A stretch of DNA of 53,143 bases from Pseudomonas izuensis (lineage in GTDB: Bacteria; Pseudomonadota; Gammaproteobacteria; Pseudomonadales; Pseudomonadaceae). Location: NCBI RefSeq assembly GCF_009861505.1, contig NZ_WTFT01000014.1:241887-295029 (forward strand). The letters are read 5' to 3'. The translations under genes and the position numbers were made by a program. Positions 8,262 to 17,498 of this stretch are shown piece after piece; positions within the stretch are counted from its first letter, which is position 1, and each line of letters begins with the position of its first letter. The notes below the pieces were generated by a model. It ran no database searches and was not told the origin of the DNA. It worked only from the letters and a program-made list of their open reading frames with translations.

Positions 8262-9278
8262 TCAAGCTCCAATGATGGGTAATGGGGCGCGTTCGGACAC
8301 CAGCTTCGCGTCACGCAGTGCCTGCCAGAAGGCAGCGGGAATCACCGCCGACAATGCGGCGACATCTTCGGCAATCCGCTCGGGGCGGCTGGCACCAGGA
8401 ATCACCGCCGCCACGGCCGGATTGGCCAAGGAGAATTGCAAGGCAGCGGCTTTGATATCGACACCATGGGCAGCCGCAATGCGTTTGATGTGCTCGACTT
8501 TGGCGATGATCGCCGGGCTGGCCTTCTGGTATTCGAAGTGCGCGCCACCGGCGAGGATGCCCGAGCTGTACGGACCGCCGACCACGATCTCGACGTTCTG
8601 CGCCAGTGCCGCATCCATCAAACGCTGCAAGGCGCGGTCATGGTCCAGCAGCGTATAGCGGCCCGCCAGCAGGAAACCGTCCGGCTGCGCTTCGCTCAGG
8701 TCCAGGGCCAATTCGCACGGCTCAACCTTGTTCACGCCCAGGCCCCAGCCCTTGATCACGCCTTCTTCACGCAGGCGGGTCAAGACTTTGAAGGCACCGG
8801 TACGCGCCTGATTGAAATACTCCAGCCATTGATCACCGTAGAAATCCTGGGCGATGTCATGCACCCAAACGATATCCAGGCGATCGGTTTGCAGCCGCTG
8901 GAGGCTGTCTTCGATCGAACGCATCGTCGCGTCGGCGCTGTAGTCATTGACGATCTTGTTCGGGCGACCATGCTCGAACACCCCGCTCTTCTCACCGAGA
9001 TCGCGGGCGGCGGCGTCTTCGACTTCGTCGAGTATCACCCGGCCGACCTTGCTGCTGAGCACATAGTCGTCGCGGTTGTAGCGGGACAGTGCTTCGCCGA
9101 GGCGAATTTCCGACAGGCCCGAACCGTAGAACGGCGCGGTATCGAAGTAACGCACACCGGCATTCCAGGCAGCGTGGACGGTGGCTTGCGCTTCTTCCTC
9201 GGGAATGGCGCGGAACATGTTGCCCAGGGGTGCAGTACCGAAGCCCAACGCACCGGGCAGTTTGTCTTTCAAGCTCAT
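8262..9278 (-). CDS. Aldo/keto reductase (D-threo-aldose/pyridoxal dehydrogenase type)
   Basis: 338 residues, TIM-barrel AKR. Motifs: LGFGTAPLGNMFR at the N-terminus, YFDTAPFYGSGLSE with catalytic Asp and Tyr, LSSKVGR with Lys, DIVWVHD with His. The GTAPLGN start resembles D-threo-aldose 1-dehydrogenase (L-fucose dehydrogenase) and pyridoxal 4-dehydrogenase, so sugar or aldehyde oxidation is plausible. First gene of the AKR-SDR-SRPBCC operon, divergent from a LysR regulator that probably controls it. ATG 9278 starts the conserved domain; a much longer open frame upstream only crosses the divergent regulator. Confidence 0.9.
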   Translation of the reverse strand: MSLKDKLPGALGFGTAPLGNMFRAIPEEEAQATVHAAWNAGVRYFDTAPFYGSGLSEIRLGEALSRYNRDDYVLSSKVGRVILDEVEDAAARDLGEKSGVFEHGRPNKIVNDYSADATMRSIEDSLQRLQTDRLDIVWVHDIAQDFYGDQWLEYFNQARTGAFKVLTRLREEGVIKGWGLGVNKVEPCELALDLSEAQPDGFLLAGRYTLLDHDRALQRLMDAALAQNVEIVVGGPYSSGILAGGAHFEYQKASPAIIAKVEHIKRIAAAHGVDIKAAALQFSLANPAVAAVIPGASRPERIAEDVAALSAVIPAAFWQALRDAKLVSERAPLPIIGA

Positions 9279-9302
9279 GAACGAATCCTCTTGAAGGTAA
9301 CC

Positions 9303-9393
9303 CTGTAGGAGCCGGCTTGCCGGCGAAGACGGCAGCCCAGTCAACAACGCAGTGCCTGATTCACCGCTATCGCCAGCAAGCCGGCTCCTACAG
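9303..9393. repeat. REPIN in a divergent promoter region
   Basis: CTGTAGGAGCCGGCTTGCCG faces CAGCAAGCCGGCTCCTACAG. Unlike most copies here it sits between two divergently transcribed genes. Confidence 0.88.
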
Positions 9394-9488
9394 AAAACGG
9401 CTTGTTTTACCGATGAGCAGATCCTAGATTGCGATGGTCGGACCGTCCAAGACATAATGTGCAGTACTTGAGTCCCCAGAGGTCTGAC

Positions 9489-10391
9489 ATGATCGACATC
9501 CGCCAATTGCGCTACTTCGTCGCCGTCGCCGAAGAAGAACACGTCGGTCGCGCCGCCGAACGCCTGCACATTTCCCAGTCGCCCCTGAGCCGGCAAATCG
9601 CCCAGCTTGAAGAACGCCTGGGCCTGACCCTGTTCGAGCGCAGCCAGCAACGCATTCGCCTGACCCGCGACGGCCAGACCTTCCTCGCCGAAACCCGCGC
9701 CCTGCTGACCCACGCCAATCGCCTGGAATCCCTCGGCAAGCGCCTGGGTCGCGGTGAAGAAGGCGGCCTGTGCATCGGCTACATCGAAAACGCCATGCAC
9801 GCTGGGGTCCTGCCCAATGCCTTGCGCGTTTTGCGCGGCGACCGACCGAATGTGCATGTCGCGCTGTACAACCAGAGCTCCGCCGAACAACTCGAAGGTC
9901 TGCGACAGCGTAGTCTGGATATTGCGCTGGTCAGTGAGCCGCCGACCGATGACGATCCTGACTTGCTGGGTTTCCAGGTGCTGGACGACCCGATGCTGCT
10001 GGCACTGCCCGAGGATCATCCACTGGCCAGCCAGGCCATATTGACCCCGGCCGACCTCGCCGCTCAGGAGTGGATCGGCGTGCAGCACCACCAGAACCTC
10101 ACCAACCGCGAAGACTTCGTCAGCGCCTGCATCCGCGCCGGCTTCACCCCGGACATCCGCATGGAAGCCACCGGCCCCTTCACTGCCATGGCGCTGGTGG
10201 CCTCGGGACTGGGCATCGCCATGATTCAGAAAGGCTTGAGCCGCAACGCACCGCCGGGTGTGGTGCTGCGGGAAGTGCCGTGGATTTGCTTGAGCAGACC
10301 GCTGTGGGCGGCGTGGCACCGGGTTAATTTGCGGCCGTTGGTGGAGACGTTCAGGAAGATGCTGACCGAACCGGAGGCGGTTCCCGCCTAG
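9489..10391 (+). CDS. LysR-family transcriptional regulator
   Basis: 300 residues. N-terminal winged helix (IDIRQLRYFVAVAEEEHVGR, HISQSPLSRQI, LFERSQQRIRLT) and a C-terminal ligand domain of the periplasmic-binding type (HAGVLPNALR, LALPEDHPLA). Divergent from the AKR-SDR-SRPBCC operon, the classic layout for a LysR and its target. ATG 9489 is preferred because it starts MIDIRQL; upstream in-frame codons are poor coding sequence. Confidence 0.92.
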   Translation: MIDIRQLRYFVAVAEEEHVGRAAERLHISQSPLSRQIAQLEERLGLTLFERSQQRIRLTRDGQTFLAETRALLTHANRLESLGKRLGRGEEGGLCIGYIENAMHAGVLPNALRVLRGDRPNVHVALYNQSSAEQLEGLRQRSLDIALVSEPPTDDDPDLLGFQVLDDPMLLALPEDHPLASQAILTPADLAAQEWIGVQHHQNLTNREDFVSACIRAGFTPDIRMEATGPFTAMALVASGLGIAMIQKGLSRNAPPGVVLREVPWICLSRPLWAAWHRVNLRPLVETFRKMLTEPEAVPA

Positions 10392-10400
10392 TACACAATA

Positions 10401-10494
10401 CCTGTGGGAGCGAGCTTGCTCGCGATAGCGGTCTAGATGGCGAAAATGATGTCGCCTGACACTCCGTCATCGCGAGCAAGCTCGCTCCCACAGG
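10401..10494. repeat. REPIN
   Basis: CCTGTGGGAGCGAGCTTGCT faces CGCGAGCAAGCTCGCTCCCA, just downstream of the LysR gene. Confidence 0.92.
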
Positions 10495-10601
10495 TTCTGC
10501 AACTCCATAAGGCATGCCCGCCTTTTATTCGATGGGCTTTTTTTGAAGGCGTGATCAAAAACCACTCTACAAAATGCGCAGTTTCTCCTCGAAAGAATCC
10601 C

Positions 10602-11984
10602 ATGTTCATTTCTAAAACTTCATCATCCTTGATCGCCATCCACGGCACGAACTCGCAAGCTAAACCCGAGCCGCTGGCAATCAGCAGCCGGCAAGGCGTG
10701 ACGTTATCCGAAGCACGAGAGCAAGCGATCAGTAACAGCCGGTTCTTCGAAGCTGGTGCCAGCCTGTCCTTGTTGAATCAGCCGGGCAAGGTAAGTGATG
10801 TGTTCGACCAGCAAGCCTTGCAACTGGCCTGCGTGCTTCGCCAGGGCATGAGCGAAAAAGGCCTGGCAGGGAGAGCCCGCGCCTATTATCAGGGCAAGGA
10901 ACAATCGTTGAGCGATGTGTTGCAGCAGATCGTCATTGATCCCTTTGCAGCGGATTCCGGCTGGCTGGGCCGACACACCAGTTCCGAGCCAGAGCCCCTG
11001 CAATGGCTGCTTGAGACCTTGAGCACACCCTTCCAGGGCCGACTCGATGGAACTGGCAAGCAGACGTATACCGAGCTGTTCACCAAAATATGTGCCGTTG
11101 CCGTTTTTGGCGACACGATCTGGCAACTGATGAATCCGCAGGAAGACGACCGTCAACCTCAAATGTACGCACTGCATAAACACAGCAATATCGCTGCCTT
11201 CACGGCGTTGCTCAAGGAAGCAGGTCTTGACGAGCAGGCGGATGCCTTCATGCAAAGGGTTAAAGAGTTTTCCAGCAGAACCCGTACACCAGCATTCGAC
11301 AATCCAATCAGTCGAGCCCGTAGCCAAAATACGTCGAGTGCAAATGAGGATAAAGGGGGGTGTGACCTGAACAACAATGTCATAGCTCGCCAGCCCTTCA
11401 CGCTGTCGCAGGCAGAGATGGGAAACATGCCACAAGCTTATGCCGAGCTTGGCCTGCACCAGATGCTTGGACAGTTCTGCGTGGCACCTGATACCACACT
11501 CAATCCCTGGCAGCCCTTTGGCACATTCGCCCTGGAGAGCAATTTGAATGGCCTGCCATCGGCGGGCTCACAATCGGGCAATATGTGCGACCTTCTGCTG
11601 TCACTCAATGTGCTCAGCCCACAATCCATCTACGGTAATGAAAACGTGGCTCTGCCTGCCGGCCTGGGCCTTGCCGCCATGTTGAACGCGGGGGGGTATC
11701 ACACGTTTGTCGAAACCGTCCCCCTGGCAGAGGCTGCTGCCAACAATCGCCGATACTTCCCCGGTAATGTGGCAGCGGCCAGCTATGGCGATTTGTATCA
11801 AAGGATCGAAAAGGCCACGCAGTATTACAGCCCCGAAGCCTGCGAGCAGATCGGCGCCTTGCTTCAAGCCCATGCGCACACTCTGGAAGCACTGCACCAG
11901 CAACATCCCGACCTGCAACCGCAAACCATGGATGCCATGTTCTACGCTACGCCGTCGCAGATGGAAAACTGGCGCGACAGCTAG
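10602..11984 (+). CDS. Unrecognised 460-residue protein, possible secreted effector
   Basis: I do not recognise this family. The first 50 residues are Ser-rich and polar, with Ile at position 3 and no Asp or Glu in the first 20 (MFISKTSSSLIAIHGTNSQA): the amino-acid pattern described for P. syringae type III secretion signals. No membrane segment or Sec signal is visible. The middle holds a variable Ser/Asn linker (residues ~225-260), and the C-terminal half is a compact domain with GNMCDLLLSLN and NAGGYHTFVETVPLAEA. Base composition is visibly less GC-rich than the flanking genes. No hrp box, chaperone or secretion gene nearby. Ribosome site weak; ATG 10602 chosen because codons upstream look non-coding and a REPIN lies there. 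Confidence 0.55.
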   Translation: MFISKTSSSLIAIHGTNSQAKPEPLAISSRQGVTLSEAREQAISNSRFFEAGASLSLLNQPGKVSDVFDQQALQLACVLRQGMSEKGLAGRARAYYQGKEQSLSDVLQQIVIDPFAADSGWLGRHTSSEPEPLQWLLETLSTPFQGRLDGTGKQTYTELFTKICAVAVFGDTIWQLMNPQEDDRQPQMYALHKHSNIAAFTALLKEAGLDEQADAFMQRVKEFSSRTRTPAFDNPISRARSQNTSSANEDKGGCDLNNNVIARQPFTLSQAEMGNMPQAYAELGLHQMLGQFCVAPDTTLNPWQPFGTFALESNLNGLPSAGSQSGNMCDLLLSLNVLSPQSIYGNENVALPAGLGLAAMLNAGGYHTFVETVPLAEAAANNRRYFPGNVAAASYGDLYQRIEKATQYYSPEACEQIGALLQAHAHTLEALHQQHPDLQPQTMDAMFYATPSQMENWRDS

Positions 11985-12059
11985 TCCTTTGACGCAATCA
12001 TGCTCGAAGCGGGTTTGGTGCTTTACTGAGAAGACTCCAAAACCAGCGAGCCTGCCACC

Positions 12060-12980
12060 ATGAACCGCAACGACCTGCGCCGCGTGGACATGAACCTCTT
12101 GGTGATTTTCGAAACCCTGATGTTCGAAAAAAACCTCACCCGCGCCGGAGAAAAGCTATTTCTCGGCCAGCCGGCCGTCAGTGCGGCGCTGGCGCGGTTA
12201 CGGGATTTGTTCGACGACCCGTTGCTGGTGCGCAACGGTCGGGTGTTGGAGCCGACACAGCGGGCCTTGGTGATTCTCAAAGAGTTGCAGCCGGCGATGG
12301 ATACCATTTCCGGCGCGGTCAGCCGGGCCAAGGATTTCGACCCGTCCACCAGCCGCGATGTGTTTCGCATCGGCCTGTCCGACGACGCCGAGTTCGGCCT
12401 GTTTCCGCCCTTGCTCAAACAAATCCGCGAAGAGGCACAGAACGTCGTGGTGGTAGTGCGGCGGGTGAATTTCCTGTTGTTGTCCTCGATGCTCGCCTCC
12501 GGGGAGATTTCCGTCGGCATCAGCTACACCACGGAATTGCCGGCCAATGCCAAGCGCAAGAAGCTGCGGGACTTGAGTGTGAAGATCCTGCGAGGCGACA
12601 ACCGTCCCGGCACGCTGACCCTCGATGAATATTGCGAACGCCCCCACGCGCTGGTGTCGTTTTCCGGGGATCTGACCGGGGCGATCGACACCGATCTGGC
12701 GCGAATCGGCCGTTCGCGTCGGGTGGTACTGGCGGTGCCGCAATTTGCCGGTTTGCGTGATTTGCTCGCCGGCACTGACCTACTCGCTACGGTGCCGGAT
12801 TACGCGGCCTGCGCGCTGGTCAGGGGCAGCGACCAGCTGCGCGCCGACGTCGCGCCGTTCGAGATCAACCTGTCCGAACTGTCCATGGTCTGGAACGGCG
12901 TCAACGATAACGATCCGGCAGAACGTTGGTTGCGCTCGCGAATTGTGGAGCACATGTCGGCTCCACTGCCGGCGCATTGA
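12060..12980 (+). CDS. LysR-family transcriptional regulator (NodD/LeuO-like)
   Basis: 306 residues. The N-terminus DLRRVDMNLLVIFETLMFE with KLFLGQPAVSAALARLR and DDPLLVRNGR is the LeuO/NodD subclass of LysR proteins. The ligand domain follows. Its 3' end overlaps the convergent DinB gene by 80 bases. Targets unclear: the gene upstream is the orphan 460-residue protein, the gene downstream is on the other strand. Confidence 0.9.
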   Translation: MNRNDLRRVDMNLLVIFETLMFEKNLTRAGEKLFLGQPAVSAALARLRDLFDDPLLVRNGRVLEPTQRALVILKELQPAMDTISGAVSRAKDFDPSTSRDVFRIGLSDDAEFGLFPPLLKQIREEAQNVVVVVRRVNFLLLSSMLASGEISVGISYTTELPANAKRKKLRDLSVKILRGDNRPGTLTLDEYCERPHALVSFSGDLTGAIDTDLARIGRSRRVVLAVPQFAGLRDLLAGTDLLATVPDYAACALVRGSDQLRADVAPFEINLSELSMVWNGVNDNDPAERWLRSRIVEHMSAPLPAH

Positions 12981-13494
12981 GCGAATTGAAATGCGGGTCG
13001 GTCTCGCGCAGGTAGATCGGCAGGTCAGTCATGGGCGGCATGGCCGGGATTTCGAAGTACATCTGGATGATCCAGCCACGGTGATAGCTGGCGTGGTTGA
13101 CCACATGCAGCAGCATGGCGCCGGCACTCATGGTGCCGCTTTCCCCGGAAATGAAGGTGAACCGCACGGGTCTGTCCAACGAGGCATCGGTTTGCCGGGC
13201 CGTCCAGTCGCAGTACCAATGATCGACGTCCTGTTGCGCCAGGCGCAGGCCCGTCAATGTGGGATGGATCACGTCATGGGAAGTAGTGAAGCCGTGCCCT
13301 CGGCCTTCGAGGTGGGCTTGCCAGAGACAGTCAACGACGTAGATATGGTTCAGGGTGCCGATCATGTTCTTGAAGATCCCGGCGCGTTCTTTTTCGACTT
13401 CTCCCGGTGGCAGTTGCGCCAGGTTGTCGAAGAGGCGCTGGTTGGCCCATTGTTTGTAATCGGCAAGCATGCGGGCAGTGCGTACGTTGATCAT
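12901..13494 (-). CDS. DinB-family (DinB/YfiT-like) protein
   Basis: 197 residues, four-helix bundle. The three metal-binding histidines are visible: GTLNHIYVVD near residue 52 and HVVNHASYHRGWI near 137-141. Members are often thiol-dependent transferases or of unknown role; E. coli-like DNA-damage induction does not follow from the name. ATG 13494 follows GGAGACATCTG. Its last ~27 codons run antisense into the LysR gene and are low in conservation-like features, suggesting a tail extended into the neighbour. Confidence 0.87.
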   Translation of the reverse strand: MINVRTARMLADYKQWANQRLFDNLAQLPPGEVEKERAGIFKNMIGTLNHIYVVDCLWQAHLEGRGHGFTTSHDVIHPTLTGLRLAQQDVDHWYCDWTARQTDASLDRPVRFTFISGESGTMSAGAMLLHVVNHASYHRGWIIQMYFEIPAMPPMTDLPIYLRETDPHFNSLNAPAVEPTCAPQFASATNVLPDRYR

Positions 13495-13597
13495 CAGATG
13501 TCTCCGATGGCGATAAGCGCATCTTCCAAGGATAGCGCTATCCGGACGCAGCGGCGCGGGCACTGATCATCGGTCGTCCACGCAACCTGTACCTGAA

Positions 13598-13693
13598 CCT
13601 GTAGGAGCAAAGCTTGCTCGCGATGAGGTCGGCACATCTTAAATCGATGTTGGCTGGAACGACGTCATCGCGAGCAAACTTTGCTCCCACAGG
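13598..13693. repeat. REPIN
   Basis: CTGTAGGAGCAAAGCTTGCT faces CGCGAGCAAACTTTGCTCCC between the DinB start and the FAD oxidoreductase end. Confidence 0.9.
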
Positions 13694-13696
13694 GGG

Positions 13697-14800
13697 TTAT
13701 GCGAGTTGTTCCATCACCCGCCTGGCCAGCGCCAGGCAACTGGTCAGGCCTGGCGATTCGATGCCGAACAGGTTGACCAGCCCTGGCAGTCCATGTTCGG
13801 CCGGACCGCTGATGCGAAAGTCGGCGGCCGCTTCGTTCGGGCCGCTGATTTTCGGGCGAATGCCGCTGTAGGCCGGTTGCAGGCTGTGATCCGGCAGGCC
13901 CGGCCAGTAACGGCGGATCGCCTCATAAAAGCCGTCGGCCCGGGCAGGGTCCACGCCGTAATCGACGGTGTCGACCCACTCCACGTCCGGCCCGAACCGC
14001 GCCTGCCCGCCCAGATCGAGAGTCATGTGCACACCCAACCCGGCACTTTCCGGCGCCGGGTACACCAGATGGCGAAACGGCGCCCGGCCGCTGAAGCTGA
14101 AATAGCTGCCCTTGCACAATCGCGCCGTGGGGACGTATTGCGCTGGCAGGCCAGCGATGCGACTCGCCACTTCGGGCGCGGACAATCCCGCACAATTGAT
14201 CAGCTCACGACAGCTCAAGGTCATGGGCTCGGCGCCGCCCATCTGCAACTCGAAACCCTGTTCGGTGCAGCGAGCCGACAACAGCGGCGTATGAAACACC
14301 AGCGAGGCCCCATGGGCTTGCGCATCGCCTTGCAAAGCCAACATGAGCCCATGGGAATCGACGATCCCGGTGGACGGCGACCACAGCGCGGCGACGCAGG
14401 ACAACGCCGGCTCCAGCTCCCGCGCCTGAGCAGCATCCAGCCATTGCAGGTCATCGACGCCATTGCGCCGCCCCTGCTCCAGCAACCGTTGCAGGGCCGT
14501 GTGCTGCGTCTCATCGGTGGCGACGATCAGCTTGCCGAGGCGTTGATAGCTGACGCCACGCTCATCGCAGTAGGCGTACAGGCGTTGCCTGCCCTCCACG
14601 CACAACTGCGCCTTGAGACTGCCGCCAGGGTAGTAAATGCCAGCGTGGATCACTTCGGAATTGCGCGAGCTGATGCCCGTGCCGATGCCCTCAAAGGCCT
14701 CGACCACAATCACTTCGCGCCCGTTCTTGGCCAGGGCCCTGGCCACCGCCAGCCCCACCACCCCGGCGCCCACCACCACACTGTCGATATCGACGCTCAT
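13697..14800 (-). CDS. FAD-dependent oxidoreductase, L-2-hydroxyglutarate oxidase-like
   Basis: 367 residues of the DAO/GlpD fold. N-terminal FAD site [16 protein letters not shown] with the trailing acidic residue in VIVVEA, then [20 protein letters not shown], typical of LhgO-type enzymes, and a C-terminal FAD-contacting GIRPKI and [14 protein letters not shown]. LhgO proteins oxidise L-2-hydroxyglutarate to 2-oxoglutarate; substrate specificity here is inferred from similarity only. Same strand as the SDR 90 bases upstream, so possibly one transcript. Confidence 0.87.
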   Translation of the reverse strand: MSVDIDSVVVGAGVVGLAVARALAKNGREVIVVEAFEGIGTGISSRNSEVIHAGIYYPGGSLKAQLCVEGRQRLYAYCDERGVSYQRLGKLIVATDETQHTALQRLLEQGRRNGVDDLQWLDAAQARELEPALSCVAALWSPSTGIVDSHGLMLALQGDAQAHGASLVFHTPLLSARCTEQGFELQMGGAEPMTLSCRELINCAGLSAPEVASRIAGLPAQYVPTARLCKGSYFSFSGRAPFRHLVYPAPESAGLGVHMTLDLGGQARFGPDVEWVDTVDYGVDPARADGFYEAIRRYWPGLPDHSLQPAYSGIRPKISGPNEAAADFRISGPAEHGLPGLVNLFGIESPGLTSCLALARRVMEQLA

Positions 14801-14890
14801 GTCAAACCAGTCCTCGCTCCTGGTATTCGAAAAGATCGCAGCCTCGTTGCACTCGACAGCGCCTACGGGGAATCTGCGGCGCTGGATAAA

Positions 14891-15679
14891 TCAAAACGTG
14901 CCCGGATAGCTGCCACCGTCGAGCAACAGGTTCTGCCCGGTGAGGAATCCTGACTGGGCGCCGCAGATGAACGCGCAGTAGGCACCGAATTCATCGGGCT
15001 GGCCGAAGCGCTGGGCCGGGACGTGTTTGCGCCGTTGTTCGGCGATGCTGTCGACGCTGGTGCCATTGGCTTCGGCGGCGGCGCTGAGGGTTTTGTGCAG
15101 ACGCTCGGTCTCGAACGGCCCCGGCAACAGGTTGTTGACCGTGACGTTGTTCCCCGCCAATCGCGCCTGACGCGCCAGCCCGGCGATGAAACCGGTCAGG
15201 CCACTGCGGGCACCGTTGGACAGGCCGAGGACATCGATCGGCGCTTTCACCGCGCCGGAAGTGATGTTGACGATGCGCCCGAAACCGCGCTCGGCCATGC
15301 CATCGACACAGGCCTTGATCAGCTCGATAGGCGTAAGCATGTTGGTGTCCAGCGCCTTGAGCCAGTCATCACGCTGCCAGTCACGGAAGTCACCGGGTGG
15401 CGGGCCGCCAGCGTTGTTGACCAGAATGTCCACCTGCGGGCATGCCGCCAGTACCTGCGCTCTCACATCGGGTGTGCTGATGTCCCCGGCCACGGTACGC
15501 ACCTCGATGGCCGGCGCCAACCGACGCAACTCCACGGCGGCGGCCTGCAACGCTTCGTCGCCACGGGCGTTGATCACCAGGTTCACGCCCTCCTTCGCCA
15601 AGGCCCGCGCACAGGCCAGGCCCAAGCCTTTGCTGGCGGCGCAGACAATCGCCCAGCGTCCCGAAATACCCAAATCCAT
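14891..15679 (-). CDS. SDR-family protein lacking the canonical catalytic Tyr
   Basis: 262 residues. Cofactor site CAASKGLGLACARAL and NNAGGPPPG are intact. In the active-site region the expected YxxxK is replaced by LGLSNGARSGL, so neither Tyr nor Lys is at the usual spacing after TSGAV. The PGPFETERL loop and C-terminal DGGSYPG look normal for FabG-like proteins. It may use an alternative base or have a non-catalytic role. Divergent from a NIPSNAP gene; upstream of the FAD oxidoreductase. Confidence 0.88.
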   Translation of the reverse strand: MDLGISGRWAIVCAASKGLGLACARALAKEGVNLVINARGDEALQAAAVELRRLAPAIEVRTVAGDISTPDVRAQVLAACPQVDILVNNAGGPPPGDFRDWQRDDWLKALDTNMLTPIELIKACVDGMAERGFGRIVNITSGAVKAPIDVLGLSNGARSGLTGFIAGLARQARLAGNNVTVNNLLPGPFETERLHKTLSAAAEANGTSVDSIAEQRRKHVPAQRFGQPDEFGAYCAFICGAQSGFLTGQNLLLDGGSYPGTF

Positions 15680-15876
15680 GACGATGCTCCTGACTGTTCG
15701 AAGGGGTCACGTTATCACTGCACAGCCTCAGACCGGGGATGACAAAGGGTGATCACCGGATCAGACCTTTTCATTATCAGCCGCCCGCGACACTGATTAC
15801 TGTTCACGGACGAACAAGAATCCGCCGACATCGAACGACTCATCGGCAACGCCTCATTCCTGAAGAGACGCCCCCC

Positions 15877-16191
15877 ATGTTCTACGAAATGCGCACCTAC
15901 ACAATCCAGATCGGCAAGATGCAGACCTACCTCAAGCACTTCGAGGAAAACGGCCTGCCGGTGATCTCCCGCTACACCACGCTGGTGGGTTGGTGGTACA
16001 CCGAAATCGGCGAACTGAACCAGGTGATCCACATCTGGGCCTACGAGAGCCTGGACGAACGCATCAAGAAACGCGCCGCCCTTTACCAGGACCCGGACTG
16101 GCTCGAAGGTTTCGTGCCGATCGCGTTCCCGATGCTGGAAAAAATGGAATCGAAACTGCTGATGCCGGCGGCGTTTTCGCCGATCAAATAA
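15877..16191 (+). CDS. NIPSNAP-family protein
   Basis: 104 residues, a dimeric alpha-beta barrel-like fold. Opens with MFYEMRTYTIQIGKM and continues GWWYTEIGELNQVIHIWAYE, both hallmarks of bacterial NIPSNAP proteins. Function is not established; members often sit beside catabolic dehydrogenases, as here beside the divergent SDR. ATG 15877 chosen because it begins the conserved core; GAAGAGACG lies upstream. Confidence 0.9.
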   Translation: MFYEMRTYTIQIGKMQTYLKHFEENGLPVISRYTTLVGWWYTEIGELNQVIHIWAYESLDERIKKRAALYQDPDWLEGFVPIAFPMLEKMESKLLMPAAFSPIK

Positions 16192-16214
16192 GCCCTGACA
16201 ACCACCGAAAAGAA

Positions 16215-16306
16215 CTGTAGGAGCGAGCCTGCTCGCGAAAGCGGTGTGTCAGGCTCATCAGTGGTGACTGACACTCCCTCTTCGCGAGCAGGCTCGCTCC
16301 TACAGG
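16215..16306. repeat. REPIN
   Basis: CTGTAGGAGCGAGCCTGCTC faces GCGAGCAGGCTCGCTCCTAC between convergent genes. Confidence 0.92.
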
Positions 16307-16323
16307 GGCTGCGTAGACGGTCA

Positions 16324-17253
16324 TCACGCAGTGATCAACGGCTGCAGTTCGTCGATCAGCAAGGTCGCCGCCGCAGGCAAATCGGCGCCGATCCGGCTGA
16401 TCAGGCCATAGGGCTCGACCAGCGCGCGCATCGACAAGGGCAGCGTCACCAATAAGCCGAACTGCGCACAAAATCCGGCGACTTCTGCCGGGACCACCGC
16501 CAGCAAGGTCGGGTCCTGCTGCACCAACAGGAGGGTGGCAAACACCGACGAGGTCTCCAGCGGATAACGCGGGATATCCAGCCCGGCGTCCTCCAGCTCA
16601 CGCTCCAGGGCCTGGCGCATCGGCATGTCCTTGGGGTACACCACCCAGGGGTAATTGCTCAACTGCGTCAGTTGCAGCGACGTGGCACCGGCCAGAGGAT
16701 GGTCCTTGCTGGCCACCACCGCCAACGACTCTTCGCTCAACTCGATGCAGGCATAGGCGTCCGAGCGTTGGCCGACACTGGTGCGACAAATGGCCAGGTC
16801 CAACCGTCCCTGATCCAGCAGCCCCAACAGGTTCGCACTGGTGTTCTCCACCACTTCGATGGCCAGTTGCGGTTGCTTGAGGCGCAAGGCCGTCAAGGCC
16901 CGGGTCAGCAACGGCACCGCGCCCATGATCACTCCCACCGACAGCCGCCCACCCTGCCCACGCAAGATGCTCAGCATGTCCTCGCGCAGGTGCTCGACAT
17001 CGCTGTAGATCAGCCGCGCGTAACGGATCATGCAACGACCCATTTCGTTAGCCATCAGGCCTTGGGGCTGACGCTCGAACAATGGCACGCCCAGCAGCGA
17101 CTCGACTTCGTGCAGCGCCTTGGTAGCGCCGGACTGGGAAATGGAAATCTGCTCGGCCGCCTTATGCAACGAGCCGCGTTCATCCAGCGCAATCAGCAGG
17201 CGCAGTTGTTTGAGGCGCAGGCGTGCGGCGATGCTGGCGAGGGAGGGAATCAT
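16324..17253 (-). CDS. LysR-family transcriptional regulator
   Basis: 309 residues. DNA-binding helices in LRLKQLRLLIALDERGSL and QISISQSGATKALHEVES, then VPLFERQPQGL; ligand domain with VGVIMGAVPLLTRAL. The ATKALHEVE recognition helix resembles the GbpR/CbhR-like branch. It ends convergently with the NIPSNAP gene. Likely target is one of the neighbouring oxidoreductase units; none is certain. Confidence 0.92.
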   Translation of the reverse strand: MIPSLASIAARLRLKQLRLLIALDERGSLHKAAEQISISQSGATKALHEVESLLGVPLFERQPQGLMANEMGRCMIRYARLIYSDVEHLREDMLSILRGQGGRLSVGVIMGAVPLLTRALTALRLKQPQLAIEVVENTSANLLGLLDQGRLDLAICRTSVGQRSDAYACIELSEESLAVVASKDHPLAGATSLQLTQLSNYPWVVYPKDMPMRQALERELEDAGLDIPRYPLETSSVFATLLLVQQDPTLLAVVPAEVAGFCAQFGLLVTLPLSMRALVEPYGLISRIGADLPAAATLLIDELQPLITA

Positions 17254-17384
17254 AGGGTTTTAGGCTCGAGCATGAGGGGGGCCTTGCCTGGTTTCGGTCG
17301 ACCAAGGTACGCAGCCCTTTTTTGCGGAAACAGACAGGGATCGACAATTCAATTGTTCTAAAAACTCACGAGTACCCATCATAA

Positions 17385-17487
17385 CTGTAGGAGCGAGCCT
17401 GCTCGCGATGGTCTCAAGGTCCCGCGCGTTCCTTCTGACAAAACGCGTCATCGTTGACGACCATCGCGAGCAAGCTCGCTCCTACAG
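17385..17487. repeat. REPIN
   Basis: CTGTAGGAGCGAGCCTGCTC faces CGCGAGCAAGCTCGCTCCTA; loop of about 45 bases. Confidence 0.92.
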
Positions 17488-17498
17488 AGGGGAGCCGG

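Noticed and set aside
8262..10319. A 685-codon open frame on the minus strand
   Set aside because: Only the first-to-last 338 codons (8262-9278) match an aldo/keto reductase; the upstream part runs antisense through the LysR gene and a REPIN.
10500..10601. A hrp box (GGAACC-N16-CCAC) before the effector-like gene
   Set aside because: Only a loose CCACTC-like half is present, without GGAACC at the right distance.
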